Notes under the pieces: generated by a model
What the model saw: only the letters and a program-made list of their open reading frames with translations
What the model was told of the DNA's origin: nothing
Databases searched by the model: none
Translations under genes and position numbers: made by a program
From: Ralstonia sp. A12
GTDB lineage: Bacteria; Pseudomonadota; Gammaproteobacteria; Burkholderiales; Burkholderiaceae
DNA length: 64,000 bases
NCBI RefSeq assembly: GCF_000801955.1
Contig: NZ_JSZO01000002.1
Coordinates: forward strand, 397,620 to 461,619
Reading direction: 5' to 3'
In this document: positions 8,098-17,428 of the stretch, in pieces
How positions within the stretch are numbered: position 1 is the first letter of the stretch
Layout of the letters: each line of letters begins with the position of its first letter

Positions 8098-9372
8098 TTA
8101 GGGAAATTTGGCGAGCGTTTCGAGTTCCGACACGAAGTGGACTTCGCGGCCGGCCGGCACCGGAATGTCCATCGGAATCGGCGTCACGACGACGGTGTGG
8201 TGTGGAATGGCGGCATCGTCGTCGAGCACCAGGAACTCCGCCCCAGCAAAACCCTGCGCGTGCGGGAAGACCTGCAGCGGTGCGCGACGCAGGGTGGCGT
8301 ACTTGGGCGGCTCGGGCTTGAACGGGTCGAGCTTGGTCAGGTATTCAAATGCGGCGTTGACGCGGTACAGGTCGTACGGCGCGGGCAGATCGGCCACTTC
8401 ACCTAGCGCGCGGACGCGGTTGGCGATGTAGTAGTTGTTGATCCAGTCGCCGCCCTCCTGGGTGCGCAGGCGCAGTGCCACCTTCATGCGCACCAGGATG
8501 AACTGGTTGATCGCGTTCAACCACTCCGGCCGCTCAGCCGCCGGCAGCGTGTGCGAGAACTTGCCGAACAGATATTCCAGGCCGCCGCGATAGCGGTCCC
8601 ACGCAAACTTCACTTGTTCGTTGCCGGCCTGGGCGCGGGTCTCGTCCGCAAAGTAGCGCGAGACCGAGCGGTAGAACGGTGTCTTGCTGAAGTACACCGC
8701 GCTGGTGCCCAGCATTTCCGCCGCATGCACGAAGGCGTAGAACGCATGCTCCGGCGCGCTGAAATAGAGCCGGTTCATCACCTCGCGACGCGCCAGGTAG
8801 ATCTCTGGGAACAGGTGGTGCGACAGGACCAGCGCCAGCAGCTTGGGATAGTCGTGCTGCTCGATCAGGTAGTCGTCGTCCTGGCGATAGAAGGCGGTCA
8901 AGTCCTGCCGGGTCGGCAGGTCATGGATGAGCCACGGCGCGAAGATGACATCCACGCCAGGGTTGCGCTCGAAGATGTCGATGTTGTTGTTGATCTCCGC
9001 CAGGATCGGCAGGTCGTCGTCGGCGTGGTAGAGCACGTACTTGCCCTGCGCGCTACGGTACAGCTCACTCAGGTTCCGGTCGGAGCCCAGGTTGGACGGG
9101 CGCCGGAAATACCGGATGTTCAGTTTGTCCTGATACCGGGCCACGACTTCCTCGGTGGCATCGGTGGAGCAGTTGTCGCCAATCAGCAGTTCGTAGCTGA
9201 ACTTCAGCTCGCCAATCTGCGTGACCAGTTCGGTAAGCAGGTTGTCGAGGTAGCGGGCGCGGTTGTAGGTCGGAATACAGACGCTGAGTGCGACCTGCTG
9301 GACCACCTCATCCGGCTTCTGAGGCGCCAAGGCTGCCCCGGCTTCGGTTTGGATTGCTGCAATCTCACTCAT
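8098..9372 (-). CDS. Glycosyltransferase family 2
   Basis: This 424-aa protein has an N-terminal GT-A fold with SVCIPTYNRARYLDNLLTEL, LIGDNCSTDATEEV and the metal-binding HADDD. The long C-terminal part (about 200-424) has no recognised domain. It overlaps the upstream WbqC-like gene by four bases, which indicates translational coupling. It probably adds a sugar to the flagellar glycan made by this operon (inference). Confidence 0.85.
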   Translation of the reverse strand: MSEIAAIQTEAGAALAPQKPDEVVQQVALSVCIPTYNRARYLDNLLTELVTQIGELKFSYELLIGDNCSTDATEEVVARYQDKLNIRYFRRPSNLGSDRNLSELYRSAQGKYVLYHADDDLPILAEINNNIDIFERNPGVDVIFAPWLIHDLPTRQDLTAFYRQDDDYLIEQHDYPKLLALVLSHHLFPEIYLARREVMNRLYFSAPEHAFYAFVHAAEMLGTSAVYFSKTPFYRSVSRYFADETRAQAGNEQVKFAWDRYRGGLEYLFGKFSHTLPAAERPEWLNAINQFILVRMKVALRLRTQEGGDWINNYYIANRVRALGEVADLPAPYDLYRVNAAFEYLTKLDPFKPEPPKYATLRRAPLQVFPHAQGFAGAEFLVLDDDAAIPHHTVVVTPIPMDIPVPAGREVHFVSELETLAKFP

Positions 9373-10082
9373 TGGATGAACTCGCGCCAGTTGAGGGTCT
9401 GAGGGCTCAGGTACGGTTTGCTTGCCGGCCCATGATTGGCAATCAGGTCCAGGCTGCTGACAAAGGGGGTGAACGCGCCGTGCAACTGTGTATACGGCCG
9501 CATCGCGTAATTCATGTAGGCCACGGTGATGCCGTGCTGCTCGAACTCGGCATGGGCCAGGTAGTTCTTGGCACCGTGTCCGGTGATGTAGGTGTCGCCT
9601 TGCAGCTTCTGCACGATGGCCAGCACGCGGTCGGTATTGCGGCCGGGGATGTCCAGCTCAGGCGAATCGACAAACTTGCGGTCCAGCTCGATGCCCAGAT
9701 AGCGGCAGACCGCGCGCATCGACGCCAGCGCCAGTGCGCCCATGTTGGCGTAGTCCGCTTCGTACACCGAGCGCACCAGCGCCAGCATGTCGCCTGCATG
9801 GGGTGCGGCCTCGTAGGCCTGCTCCAGCATGCGCAGATGCTGCGCGCGCCAGTCGACATGGGTTGCCGGTTTGACCTCGTCAATGCGGGCGCCGAGGTGG
9901 AATTTCTCCAGCGGCACCGTCATCCAGCGCGTGCCGGTGGGCTCCTTGATCTGCACGCGGTTGGTGAAGCTGCCCTTGGAGAACTGCACGTCGGCGTAGT
10001 TGACGAGCACGTCCGCCAGCATGATCTGCTCAAGCAGCCCGACCCAGGGGAACAGCATCGGTTGTGTGATGACGACGTTCAT
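9369..10082 (-). CDS. WbqC-like family protein
   Basis: This 237-aa protein starts with MNVVITQPMLFPWVGLLEQI, the WbqC family signature, and continues with FSKGSFTNRVQIKEP. WbqC-like proteins occur in O-antigen and flagellar glycan loci and have been proposed to act on amino-sugar intermediates, but their chemistry is not settled. The start at 10082 is chosen by homology and by ATGA-type overlap with the stop of the upstream acetyltransferase. It also overlaps the next glycosyltransferase gene by four bases. Confidence 0.82.
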   Translation of the reverse strand: MNVVITQPMLFPWVGLLEQIMLADVLVNYADVQFSKGSFTNRVQIKEPTGTRWMTVPLEKFHLGARIDEVKPATHVDWRAQHLRMLEQAYEAAPHAGDMLALVRSVYEADYANMGALALASMRAVCRYLGIELDRKFVDSPELDIPGRNTDRVLAIVQKLQGDTYITGHGAKNYLAHAEFEQHGITVAYMNYAMRPYTQLHGAFTPFVSSLDLIANHGPASKPYLSPQTLNWREFIQ

Positions 10083-10594
10083 GGCGCCAGCATCCGCTCC
10101 ATGAGGACAACGTCGTGCCAGCGGTTGTCTTGCAGGTAGTGCGCGTTCAACGTGCCGATCTGCCGGAAGTCGAGCTTTCGGTACAACTCGATCGCGCGTG
10201 TGTTCTCGGCCAGCACTTCCAGCGTGATCTTGCGCAGGCACAGCGTTTCACTGGCGTAGGAAAACGCGGCTTCGCACGCGGCACGCCCGTGACCGTGGCC
10301 CTGGGCGGACGACACCAGGCAGATGCCCAGCGAGGCGTGCCGGTTGACCGCATCAATGTGGTTCAACTGCAGGTAACCCAGCACGCTGTCATCTGCCTGG
10401 CTGGCGATGATGAACAGCACCACCTCGCTCTGCTTGGATTTACCAATCAACCAGTCGCGCACGCTGGCGGCAGAGTTGGGCCGTGGGCGTGTCATCAACT
10501 GCAGCTGCGTCGGCACATCGTTGCGCAGCGGTACCAGTTGCGGGATATCGCTCTCGCGCCATTCCCGAAGAATGAGTTTGCCGCGCGCAATCAT
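10079..10594 (-). CDS. GNAT-family N-acetyltransferase
   Basis: This 171-aa protein has the RimJ/RimL/PseH-like GNAT layout: an N-terminal GKLILREWRESDIPQLVPLR, the acetyl-CoA loop around QGHGHGRAACEAA, and a C-terminal NTRAIELYRKLDF. In this context it most likely N-acylates the amino sugar made by the DegT aminotransferase (inference). It overlaps neighbours by four bases on both sides. Confidence 0.85.
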   Translation of the reverse strand: MIARGKLILREWRESDIPQLVPLRNDVPTQLQLMTRPRPNSAASVRDWLIGKSKQSEVVLFIIASQADDSVLGYLQLNHIDAVNRHASLGICLVSSAQGHGHGRAACEAAFSYASETLCLRKITLEVLAENTRAIELYRKLDFRQIGTLNAHYLQDNRWHDVVLMERMLAP

Positions 10595-11763
10595 GGCTGG
10601 AAGCGGAAGTAGCGGAAGCGGTTCGGATACGCGGCTTCCACGGTGTGCCGTACTTCGTCGGCAATGACCGGGTTGACGGCCAGGTACACGACTTCGACTT
10701 CGTCCGGAATGCTGTCCAGCGCCACCACCGGTTTGCCGGCCAGCGACGACCCCTGCAGGTACGGGTTCTGGTCGACAAACGCGCGCAGGGCATGCGGCTG
10801 TTGCAGGTTGCTGGCGGTGTAGGCGCCGTAGAAACCGGCGCCGTAGATCACGGCAGGCGCGCCGCCGTGCTGTGTTTCAAAGTCCGTCAGATGGCTGGAG
10901 GCTTGTTGCCAGAAGCGAGCGAGCCGGTTGGCGGCGCTCTGCGTGTCGGCCAGTTCCTGCGCATCCAGCACCGGTGCGACTTTGCTATCGCCGGGCCGGC
11001 GCACGGCCGTGACGACGAACGCGCCACGATGGCTTTGCGCATCCGCTTCGAGCAGATCAAACCCGTGGTTGGCCAGCAGCGTCTGCAGCGACGTGCGTGT
11101 GAAGTGATTGACGTGATCCGCCACCAGAAAATCCACCGAGTTGGTGAACGTGTTCGGCACGATGGCGTACAGCCGGCCACCGTCACGCAGCAGGCCATGG
11201 ATGTTGCGCAGGGCAGTCGTCAGGTCGGGGATGTGCTCAAGCGAGAAGAACGAGCTGACCACATCGAACGAGCGTTGCCATGCCGGTGGGATCGTGTACG
11301 TAGCCCACTGTTCGGGGCTGAGGAATTTTTCCCAGAAGCCGATGTAGCGGTCGCTGATGTCGAACAGGTGGACGTTCACGTCCGGGCGCTGTTGCTTCAG
11401 CAGGCGCATGGTCGCGCTCTTGGCGCAGCCGAAGTCGACCACGCGCGCGCCTTCGGGCAGTTGCAGCTTTTTCTGGAAGAGGGCGACCTGGTGGTCGGCG
11501 CGGAAGATTTTCTGGCCGTTCTCGACGGCGTAGATCTGGTCTTCTTCCTCGCTATTGACGAGGATGTCGTACTCGGTGTCGTAGAAGCTGCCGTTGTCAC
11601 ACAGCTCGACGGTCTGGATGTGGCCGCACGCGGCGCAGCAGAACACCTCCAGCGTGCCTTCCATGGCCCGGCGCAGTGACGACAGTGCGCTTTGCGGGGC
11701 GCGGTAGATCGGCTCTGCCAGCGGTTGCTGGCAGACATTGCATGGCAGTGCACCCTGGGTCAT
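10591..11763 (-). CDS. Class I SAM-dependent methyltransferase with zinc-ribbon N-terminus
   Basis: This 390-aa protein begins with a cysteine cluster (CNVCQQPL, later FCCAACGH) that probably binds zinc. A Rossmann methyltransferase domain follows, with VVDFGCAKSATM as SAM-binding motif I and FSLEHIPDLTTALRN after it. The C-terminal part (VIYGAGFYGAYTASNL) looks like a second nucleotide-binding fold. This three-part layout is seen in sugar C-methyltransferases. I placed the start at MTQGALPC (11763), three bases after the stop of the upstream dioxygenase gene, because an extension would run into that gene. Its substrate is probably the nucleotide sugar of this operon (inference). Confidence 0.82.
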   Translation of the reverse strand: MTQGALPCNVCQQPLAEPIYRAPQSALSSLRRAMEGTLEVFCCAACGHIQTVELCDNGSFYDTEYDILVNSEEEDQIYAVENGQKIFRADHQVALFQKKLQLPEGARVVDFGCAKSATMRLLKQQRPDVNVHLFDISDRYIGFWEKFLSPEQWATYTIPPAWQRSFDVVSSFFSLEHIPDLTTALRNIHGLLRDGGRLYAIVPNTFTNSVDFLVADHVNHFTRTSLQTLLANHGFDLLEADAQSHRGAFVVTAVRRPGDSKVAPVLDAQELADTQSAANRLARFWQQASSHLTDFETQHGGAPAVIYGAGFYGAYTASNLQQPHALRAFVDQNPYLQGSSLAGKPVVALDSIPDEVEVVYLAVNPVIADEVRHTVEAAYPNRFRYFRFQP

Positions 11764-11765
11764 GG

Positions 11766-12608
11766 TCAGGCTTCCACAGAAAGTTCGGGATGGACGGTGC
11801 GGAAGTCGACGCCGTTGGCGTACGAGCCCTTCCAACCGTGCGAGCGCCCGGTCGGCTCGCAGAAATTGAAGTAGCGGAACTGCATCGACCAGCGTGAACG
11901 CTGGCTCGTGTTGTGCCCCGATGCGTGCAGCACCAGAAAGTCCACCATCACCAGATCACGCGGCTTGGTCAACGGCTGCACGTGCGGGTAGCGCGCGAGA
12001 TAGCTTGCTTCGTCCTTGATCAGCAAGGCATAGGCGCCTTGCTTGCCGGCGTTGTCGGGGTCCGCGCTGAACACGGGCAGCGGCCCTTCCACGTGGGAAC
12101 CAGGGCAGAACTCAACCGGCCCGATCTCGGGCGTGATTTCCACCAGCGGGCTCCAGAACACCACACCGTCCAGGCTGCGCAACTGGGCAGGATATTCCTG
12201 ATGCCAGTTGGCCCGAAATTTCTCTTCACGCGGGTTGTCGATGCGGATGCCCGAGCCGGCGTGTGCAATGCCCGGCAGCGAGCCGGGGCGCACTTCGGTC
12301 ACGAGCTGTTCGTGCCGCTCGTCGCCCAGCAGGCGCACGAATGCCGGGATCTGCTTGACCGCGTCGTACACCTCGGCGCCGTATTTGCGATTGGCTTTGA
12401 TGACCGCCTGATAACCGTCGTCGAAGCGTTCTGGTGCAAACGGCGTACGCACGATGTCGAGGCGGTACTTGTCGATCACCAGCCCGATGATGTCGTAGAT
12501 CGCGCGCTGGATCGGCTCGACCTGCGATGGCGCGTAGAAGTCGCGCAGGATCAGCAGGCCGTCGCGCTGAAACGTCTCGATTTGATCGGGGCTCAGGATG
12601 CCAGGCAT
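11766..12608 (-). CDS. Phytanoyl-CoA dioxygenase (PhyH) family Fe(II)/2-oxoglutarate oxygenase
   Basis: This 280-aa protein has a PhyH fold with the metal triad candidates His136 and Glu138 (NWHQEYP) and His228 (LVLHASGHN). Arg237 or Arg239 would bind 2-oxoglutarate. The start LSPDQIETFQRDGLLILRDF is characteristic. Such enzymes hydroxylate small molecules. In a glycan operon it could hydroxylate the sugar or its acyl group (inference). The metal ligand pair is H-x-E rather than the more common H-x-D. It overlaps the upstream aminotransferase by 16 bases. Confidence 0.85.
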   Translation of the reverse strand: MPGILSPDQIETFQRDGLLILRDFYAPSQVEPIQRAIYDIIGLVIDKYRLDIVRTPFAPERFDDGYQAVIKANRKYGAEVYDAVKQIPAFVRLLGDERHEQLVTEVRPGSLPGIAHAGSGIRIDNPREEKFRANWHQEYPAQLRSLDGVVFWSPLVEITPEIGPVEFCPGSHVEGPLPVFSADPDNAGKQGAYALLIKDEASYLARYPHVQPLTKPRDLVMVDFLVLHASGHNTSQRSRWSMQFRYFNFCEPTGRSHGWKGSYANGVDFRTVHPELSVEA

Positions 12609-13744
12609 GTCAGCTTCTCCTGGTGTTCGCGCACGAGATCGAGCACCACGTTGGACACCGTCTCGATGTTCTCGCTCGACATATCGTGATACGACGGCAG
12701 GTTGATCGCGCGCTCGGCAATCGCATAGCTGTTGGGCGCCTTGTTGCGCGCACTGTCTGCCGATGTGCCGAACAGCTCCGTCTGGCTCAGCGGATAGAAG
12801 AACACGCGCGCATCGATGCCGCGGCGCGAGAACGCCGCCAGCAGCCCATCGCGCGTGATGCCCAGGGCTTCGTCAAACACGACGGTCGGCATCCAGTAGC
12901 TGTTCAGCGTGCCCGGCGCCTCGGGGTTGAGCGCGAGGCCGGCAACGTCACCGAGATGCCGTTGATACTCAGCGAAGATCTCGCGCTTGCGTGTAACCAG
13001 TGCATCTACACGCTCAAGCTGCGCGCAGCCGATCGCGGCCTGGATATTTGAGATCCGGTACTTGAAGCCGATGAAGTCCGACCAGAACTGTTTGCCGCCA
13101 GGCACGCGGCCGTGGTTGTTCAGCGTCATCACGCGGTCGTACAGTGCGCGGTCGTTGGTGACGAACATGCCGCCTTCGCCCGTCGTCATGGTCTTGGTGC
13201 CGTGGAACGAGAACGTGCCAAAGATGCCCTGCGAGCCCGCAGCGTGCCCATGCCAGCGCGAGCCGAGCGCCTCGGCCGCGTCTTCGATGACGGGAATGCC
13301 GTGGCGCTGGCCGATCTCCAGCAACTGGTCCATCTCGCACAGGTTGCCGTAGAGGTGCGTGGCGACGATGGCTTTCGTGCGCGGCGTGATGGCGGCTTCC
13401 ACCAGCGCCGGGTCTACGCACCATGTGTCGGGCAGGATGTCGACAAATACCGGCGTGGCGCCCACGTAGGTGATGGGCGAGGCGGTGGCGATCCAGTTGG
13501 TGTCGGCCAGGATCACCTCGTCGCCCGCGCCGATGCCCAGCGCTGCGAGCCCCATGTGCATGGCACCGGTGCAGCTCGATGTGGCGATGGCGTATTGCGT
13601 GCCGACAAACGCGGCAAACTGCTTTTCAAAGCGGTTGATATAGGCGTAGCACTGGTCGCCCCAGCCGTTGCGGGCGGCGTCGGTGGCGTATTCGACTTCC
13701 AGCTCGGTGATCGACGGCTTGGAGTACAGAATCTTCTGGGTCAT
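12593..13744 (-). CDS. DegT/DnrJ/EryC1/StrS-family sugar aminotransferase
   Basis: This 383-aa PLP enzyme has the family signatures SSCTGAMHMGLAALGIGAGDEV, EDAAEALGS and the PLP-lysine motif SFHGTKTMTTGEGG. It resembles perosamine synthase (RfbE/Per), which transaminates a 4-keto-6-deoxy sugar. Here the substrate is probably the CDP-4-keto-6-deoxyglucose made by RfbF and RfbG, or its epimer from the RfbC-like enzyme (inference). It lacks the cysteine cluster expected for the RfbH 3-dehydrase and is shorter than that family. It is transcribed between the epimerase and dioxygenase genes. Confidence 0.88.
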   Translation of the reverse strand: MTQKILYSKPSITELEVEYATDAARNGWGDQCYAYINRFEKQFAAFVGTQYAIATSSCTGAMHMGLAALGIGAGDEVILADTNWIATASPITYVGATPVFVDILPDTWCVDPALVEAAITPRTKAIVATHLYGNLCEMDQLLEIGQRHGIPVIEDAAEALGSRWHGHAAGSQGIFGTFSFHGTKTMTTGEGGMFVTNDRALYDRVMTLNNHGRVPGGKQFWSDFIGFKYRISNIQAAIGCAQLERVDALVTRKREIFAEYQRHLGDVAGLALNPEAPGTLNSYWMPTVVFDEALGITRDGLLAAFSRRGIDARVFFYPLSQTELFGTSADSARNKAPNSYAIAERAINLPSYHDMSSENIETVSNVVLDLVREHQEKLTCLAS

Positions 13745-13746
13745 GG

Positions 13747-14334
13747 CTATGCCTGTGGTTCAGGATTCAGGGCCAGCAAGTCGATCCCCGTGAACGCGTG
13801 GGTCAGCGGCGGATGGTTGCGGTCCCGGTCGGAGCATTCGGTCATGGCGAGCGGCCAGGCAATGCCCAGCCGGCCGTCGTTCGGGTTGAGGCCGTCTTCC
13901 GCGGCCTGCGCATACGGTGTCGAGGTCAGGTACAGCAGCTCACAATCGTCTTCCAGCGCCTGGAAACCATGCGCGAAGCCTTTGGGCACCAGCAGGCTGT
14001 TGTGCCGCTCGGCAGACAGCTCAACCGCGTGCCATTGCAGAAAGGTCGGCGAGCCCGCGCGCAGGTCGACAGCGACGTCGAATACGCGGCCGCGCACGCA
14101 GCTCACCAGCTTGATCTCGGCATGCGGCGGGTATTGGAAGTGCAGCCCGCGCACGGTGCCGCGCTTGGCGGAATAGGAGTGGTTGATCTGCGCGACCGGG
14201 GTGTCAAACCCAGCGGCGGCAAGTTCCTCTGCGCAGAAGAAGCGCGAGAAGAAACCGCGGTGGTCACCGATGACTTTACGGGTGATTTCAACCACGCCAG
14301 CCAGCGGTGTCGGCGCGATGGTGAAGCGGCTCAT
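13747..14334 (-). CDS. RfbC-like nucleotide-sugar 3,5-epimerase
   Basis: This 195-aa cupin-type epimerase has the signature RGLHFQYPP with catalytic His65, followed by KLVSCVRGRVFDVAVDLR and VPKGFAHGFQAL. Family members epimerise 4-keto-6-deoxy nucleotide sugars at C3 and/or C5. Here the partner enzymes produce a CDP-sugar rather than dTDP-glucose products, so the substrate may be CDP-4-keto-6-deoxyglucose (inference). No rmlA, rmlB or rmlD is present, so calling it a rhamnose enzyme would be misleading. It overlaps rfbG by four bases. Confidence 0.88.
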   Translation of the reverse strand: MSRFTIAPTPLAGVVEITRKVIGDHRGFFSRFFCAEELAAAGFDTPVAQINHSYSAKRGTVRGLHFQYPPHAEIKLVSCVRGRVFDVAVDLRAGSPTFLQWHAVELSAERHNSLLVPKGFAHGFQALEDDCELLYLTSTPYAQAAEDGLNPNDGRLGIAWPLAMTECSDRDRNHPPLTHAFTGIDLLALNPEPQA

Positions 14335-15449
14335 GCGGCGCTCCTGGATGTGGAGGCAGATGCGGCGGCGGTAAATTGGTCGATCTGCTTGTCGCAGAGC
14401 GCACGCGCGTCTGCTGTCTTGTCATGCAGTTGGCGATACCAGGCGGCTGTGTGTTCCAGCGCGGTCTCGAACGGCCAGGCTGTTTGCCAGCCTAGTTGCT
14501 GGCGCGCCCGGCTGGCGTCGAGATGCAGCATGCCCGCCTCATGGCGGCCGGTGGTGGCATTGGCGTCCAGTTGCCAGATCAGATCCGGCCAGTGTTGTTG
14601 CAGACCTTGCAGCACCTGTTCAACCGTGCGCGTAGCGGCGCTGTCCGGGCCGAAATTCCAGGCCGTTGCGCAGGAGGCGTCACCGGCCAGCAGGCGCTGC
14701 GCGAGCACCAGGTAGCCATGCAGGCAATCCAGCACGTGTTGCCACGGCCGCGTGGCGTGCGGCGAACGGATGACCAACGGTGTACCGGCACGCATCGCGC
14801 GCTCGGCATCGGGGATGAGCCGGTCTTCCGACCAGTCACCGCCGCCAATCACATTGCCAGCACGGCCAGTGGCCAACAGCGGGCCGTTGGCAAAGAACGC
14901 GCGCCGGTAGCTTGCGGCCACCAGTTCTGCGCACGCCTTGGAGGCGCTGTAGGGGTCATGGCCGCCGAGTGCATCGGTTTCGCGGTAGCCCCAGGCCCAT
15001 TCGCGGTTGTCGTAGCACTTGTCGGTGGTGGCCACCACGATGGCCGACAGGTTCGTGCAGCCGCGCGCGGCTTCCAGCACGTTCACCGTGCCCATTACGT
15101 TGGTGGCGTAGGTGGCAGCGGGGTCCTTGTACGACGCGCGCACCAGCGGCTGTGCCGCGAGGTGAAAGACGACGTCGGGCTGTGCCGCAGTCATGGCTTC
15201 ATGTACGCAACCCGGCAAGCCATCCGCATCACGGATATCGCCCAGCGTATGACCGGCCAACGCGGATTCCACGTTGGCAGACGTGAAAAGATTCGGAGTC
15301 GTTTCCGGCGCCAGGCTGTAACCGTAGACTTGCGCGCCAAGTTGATGCAGCCACAGCGCCAGCCAGCTTCCCTTGAAGCCAGTATGCCCAGTCAGGAAGA
15401 CGCGCTTGCCGGCCCAGGCGGCGGGATGGAGCGTCACCACTTTTTCCAC
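14331..15449 (-). CDS. rfbG: CDP-glucose 4,6-dehydratase
   Basis: This roughly 372-aa SDR enzyme converts CDP-glucose to CDP-4-keto-6-deoxyglucose. It shows the NAD-binding [14 protein letters not shown] near the N-terminus, TTDKCYDN and the catalytic YSASKAC (Tyr-x-x-x-Lys). The GTG at 15449 is preferred because gggag lies six bases upstream. It overlaps the end of rfbF by 16 bases, indicating translational coupling. A further upstream GTG at 15470 is possible but lacks a ribosome binding site. Confidence 0.9.
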   Translation of the reverse strand: MEKVVTLHPAAWAGKRVFLTGHTGFKGSWLALWLHQLGAQVYGYSLAPETTPNLFTSANVESALAGHTLGDIRDADGLPGCVHEAMTAAQPDVVFHLAAQPLVRASYKDPAATYATNVMGTVNVLEAARGCTNLSAIVVATTDKCYDNREWAWGYRETDALGGHDPYSASKACAELVAASYRRAFFANGPLLATGRAGNVIGGGDWSEDRLIPDAERAMRAGTPLVIRSPHATRPWQHVLDCLHGYLVLAQRLLAGDASCATAWNFGPDSAATRTVEQVLQGLQQHWPDLIWQLDANATTGRHEAGMLHLDASRARQQLGWQTAWPFETALEHTAAWYRQLHDKTADARALCDKQIDQFTAAASASTSRSAA

Positions 15450-16207
15450 GGAGCACTCCCCGATTGCCACAGGGCTTCCAGGCTGTTCTTGTCGCGCAGC
15501 GTGTCCATCGGCTGCCAGAAGCCGTGGTGCTCAAACGTATTCAGTTCGCCCATCTCGGCCAGGCGCGTCATCGGTGCGCCTTCCCAGGGGGTGTCTTCGC
15601 TTGCGATGTATTCGATCACGGACGGATTCAGCACGAAGAAGCCGCCGTTGATCCAGGTGCCGCCGTCGCCCGGCGGCTTTTCCGTGAAGCCGGTCACGCG
15701 CGTGCCGTCGCGCTGGAGCAAGCCGTAGCGCCCCGGTGGCTGCACGGCCGTCACCGTGGCCATCTTGCCGTGCGCGCGGTGGAAGGCGATCTTGCTGGTG
15801 ATGTCGATGTCGGACACGCCGTCGCCGTAGGTGAAGCAGAACGGCTCGTTCGGGTCGAGGTAGGCTGCCACGCGCTTCAGGCGCCCGCCGGTCTGCGATT
15901 GCTCGCCGGTGTCGACCAGCGTGATGCGCCAGGGCTCGGCGTGGCGCTCGTGCACGGTCACTTCGTTCTTCGACATGTCGAACGTCACGTCCGACATGTG
16001 CAGGAAGTAGTTGGCGAAGTATTCCTTGATGACGTAGCCCTTGTAACCCAGGCAGATGATGAAGTCGTTGATGCCGTGGGCGGCGTAGATCTTCATGATG
16101 TGCCACAGGATCGGACGGCCGCCAATCTCGATCATCGGTTTGGGCTTGAGGTGCGACTCCTCGCTGATGCGCGTGCCGAGGCCCCCGGCCAGGATGACTG
16201 TCTTCAT
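15434..16207 (-). CDS. rfbF: Glucose-1-phosphate cytidylyltransferase
   Basis: This 257-aa nucleotidyltransferase begins [18 protein letters not shown] and [18 protein letters not shown], the RfbF pattern. It makes CDP-glucose from CTP and glucose 1-phosphate, the entry step for the CDP-sugar built by this operon. The length matches the family (about 255-260 aa). It overlaps rfbG, its pathway partner. Confidence 0.95.
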   Translation of the reverse strand: MKTVILAGGLGTRISEESHLKPKPMIEIGGRPILWHIMKIYAAHGINDFIICLGYKGYVIKEYFANYFLHMSDVTFDMSKNEVTVHERHAEPWRITLVDTGEQSQTGGRLKRVAAYLDPNEPFCFTYGDGVSDIDITSKIAFHRAHGKMATVTAVQPPGRYGLLQRDGTRVTGFTEKPPGDGGTWINGGFFVLNPSVIEYIASEDTPWEGAPMTRLAEMGELNTFEHHGFWQPMDTLRDKNSLEALWQSGSAPWKKW

Positions 16208-16221
16208 GGTTCAGTGCTCGC

Positions 16222-17352
16222 TCATGCGGCGACCGGTGCGGCCGAAGCGGCGGTGCGTTCCTGCATCTGCCGCGCGAGGTTGGAAAAATGATTGGCCTTG
16301 ATAGCCAGGGTGTCGGCTTGGGCGCGGTAGGTCAGCGCCAGGTACTTTGCGGCGGCAAAGCTGCCGCGCCCGAACACGGCGGCGTCCAGCTTGGGCTGCT
16401 CACCAATCTCCAGGCATTTCAGGAAGGCGGACTCCGCCATCGGCAGCCACTGTTTTTCGGCCTGCGCGGCGTCCTGGGCGGCGGCCTCAAACATCAGGTG
16501 GCCGAGCATGTAGAAGTAGTCGGGCGAGCCGGACCATTCCTCCATCCACTCGCCGGCCAGGGTGATGGCCGCATCCAGTTGCTTGGATTTGGACAGGCAC
16601 GCCAGCAGGCAGATGCACAGGTCATGCCGATACGGCGCCGTCTTGGGCGCCGTTGTCAGCGCACGCTGGTAGTGCGCAGCGGCCTGGGCCGGGTCTTTCT
16701 GGTTGATCTCAAAGTCTTTGCCGAGCTGGTAGAGCACGTACGGATCATCCGGATGCGCGGCCAGCTCCAGTTGCAGCAGGGTGTGGTTGCGCCCGCGCTT
16801 CTGGTCCAGCTTGGCGTTCATGTAGCCGTCGTGGCCGATTACCAGCGGCAGGCGCACGCGCTGCAGGTTGGCCGCAGTGGGCGTACTGGCGACGGGCTGC
16901 TCGTGGATGCGGCCCTTGTAGCGCACGCCGCGCGGCAGCAGGCGGGCGATCCAGCTGTTGGAGTGCTCGACGTGGCCCGAGATGTCGTATTCGCTGCGGA
17001 TGCACACCACGCCCAGCAGCGGGCCGAAGGTGCACGCGTCGCGCAGCTCTGCGGTACCGCCTTCGATCCACTCGTCGGCGTCCAGCACAAGGTTCCAGTC
17101 GGCATTGGCGGCGGCCAGTGCGGCATTGCGGGCGGCCGAGAAGTCATCGACCCACGTGAAGTGGTGGACTTGCGCGCCGCATGCCTGGGCAATCGCCACG
17201 GTGTCGTCGGTGGAGCCGGTGTCGAGCACGATCATGCGGTCGACATGCGGCTTGGCGCTCAGCAGGCAGCGCTCGATGCAGGCGGCCTCATTGCGGGCGA
17301 TGACCACCAGCGCAATGTCGGATTTGGCGCGGTGCTTGGCGTGTTTGGACAT
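16222..17352 (-). CDS. Glycosyltransferase family 2 with TPR-like C-terminus (copy 2)
   Basis: This 376-aa paralogue of the 5922-7019 protein has the same N-terminal motifs (VVIARNEAACIERCL, DTGSTDDT, DADEW) and a helical-repeat C-terminus (YQLGKDFEINQKDPAQAAAHY). The start at 17352 is chosen because gggag sits six bases upstream of MSKHAKHRAKSD. It is the second gene of the operon, 76 bp after fliE copy 2. It probably adds sugars to flagellin or another surface target (inference). Confidence 0.86.
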   Translation of the reverse strand: MSKHAKHRAKSDIALVVIARNEAACIERCLLSAKPHVDRMIVLDTGSTDDTVAIAQACGAQVHHFTWVDDFSAARNAALAAANADWNLVLDADEWIEGGTAELRDACTFGPLLGVVCIRSEYDISGHVEHSNSWIARLLPRGVRYKGRIHEQPVASTPTAANLQRVRLPLVIGHDGYMNAKLDQKRGRNHTLLQLELAAHPDDPYVLYQLGKDFEINQKDPAQAAAHYQRALTTAPKTAPYRHDLCICLLACLSKSKQLDAAITLAGEWMEEWSGSPDYFYMLGHLMFEAAAQDAAQAEKQWLPMAESAFLKCLEIGEQPKLDAAVFGRGSFAAAKYLALTYRAQADTLAIKANHFSNLARQMQERTAASAAPVAA

Positions 17353-17428
17353 ACGGACTCCCGGACTCACCAACTGCAGCAGCAGCCAGTTGGCGCGGAC
17401 AAAAAATAAAAACCCGGAGCGTGTGGCG

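Noticed and set aside
13747..14334. dTDP-rhamnose synthesis (rmlC) for the epimerase
   Set aside because: No rmlA, rmlB or rmlD partner exists in the operon, whereas rfbF and rfbG for a CDP-sugar are adjacent.
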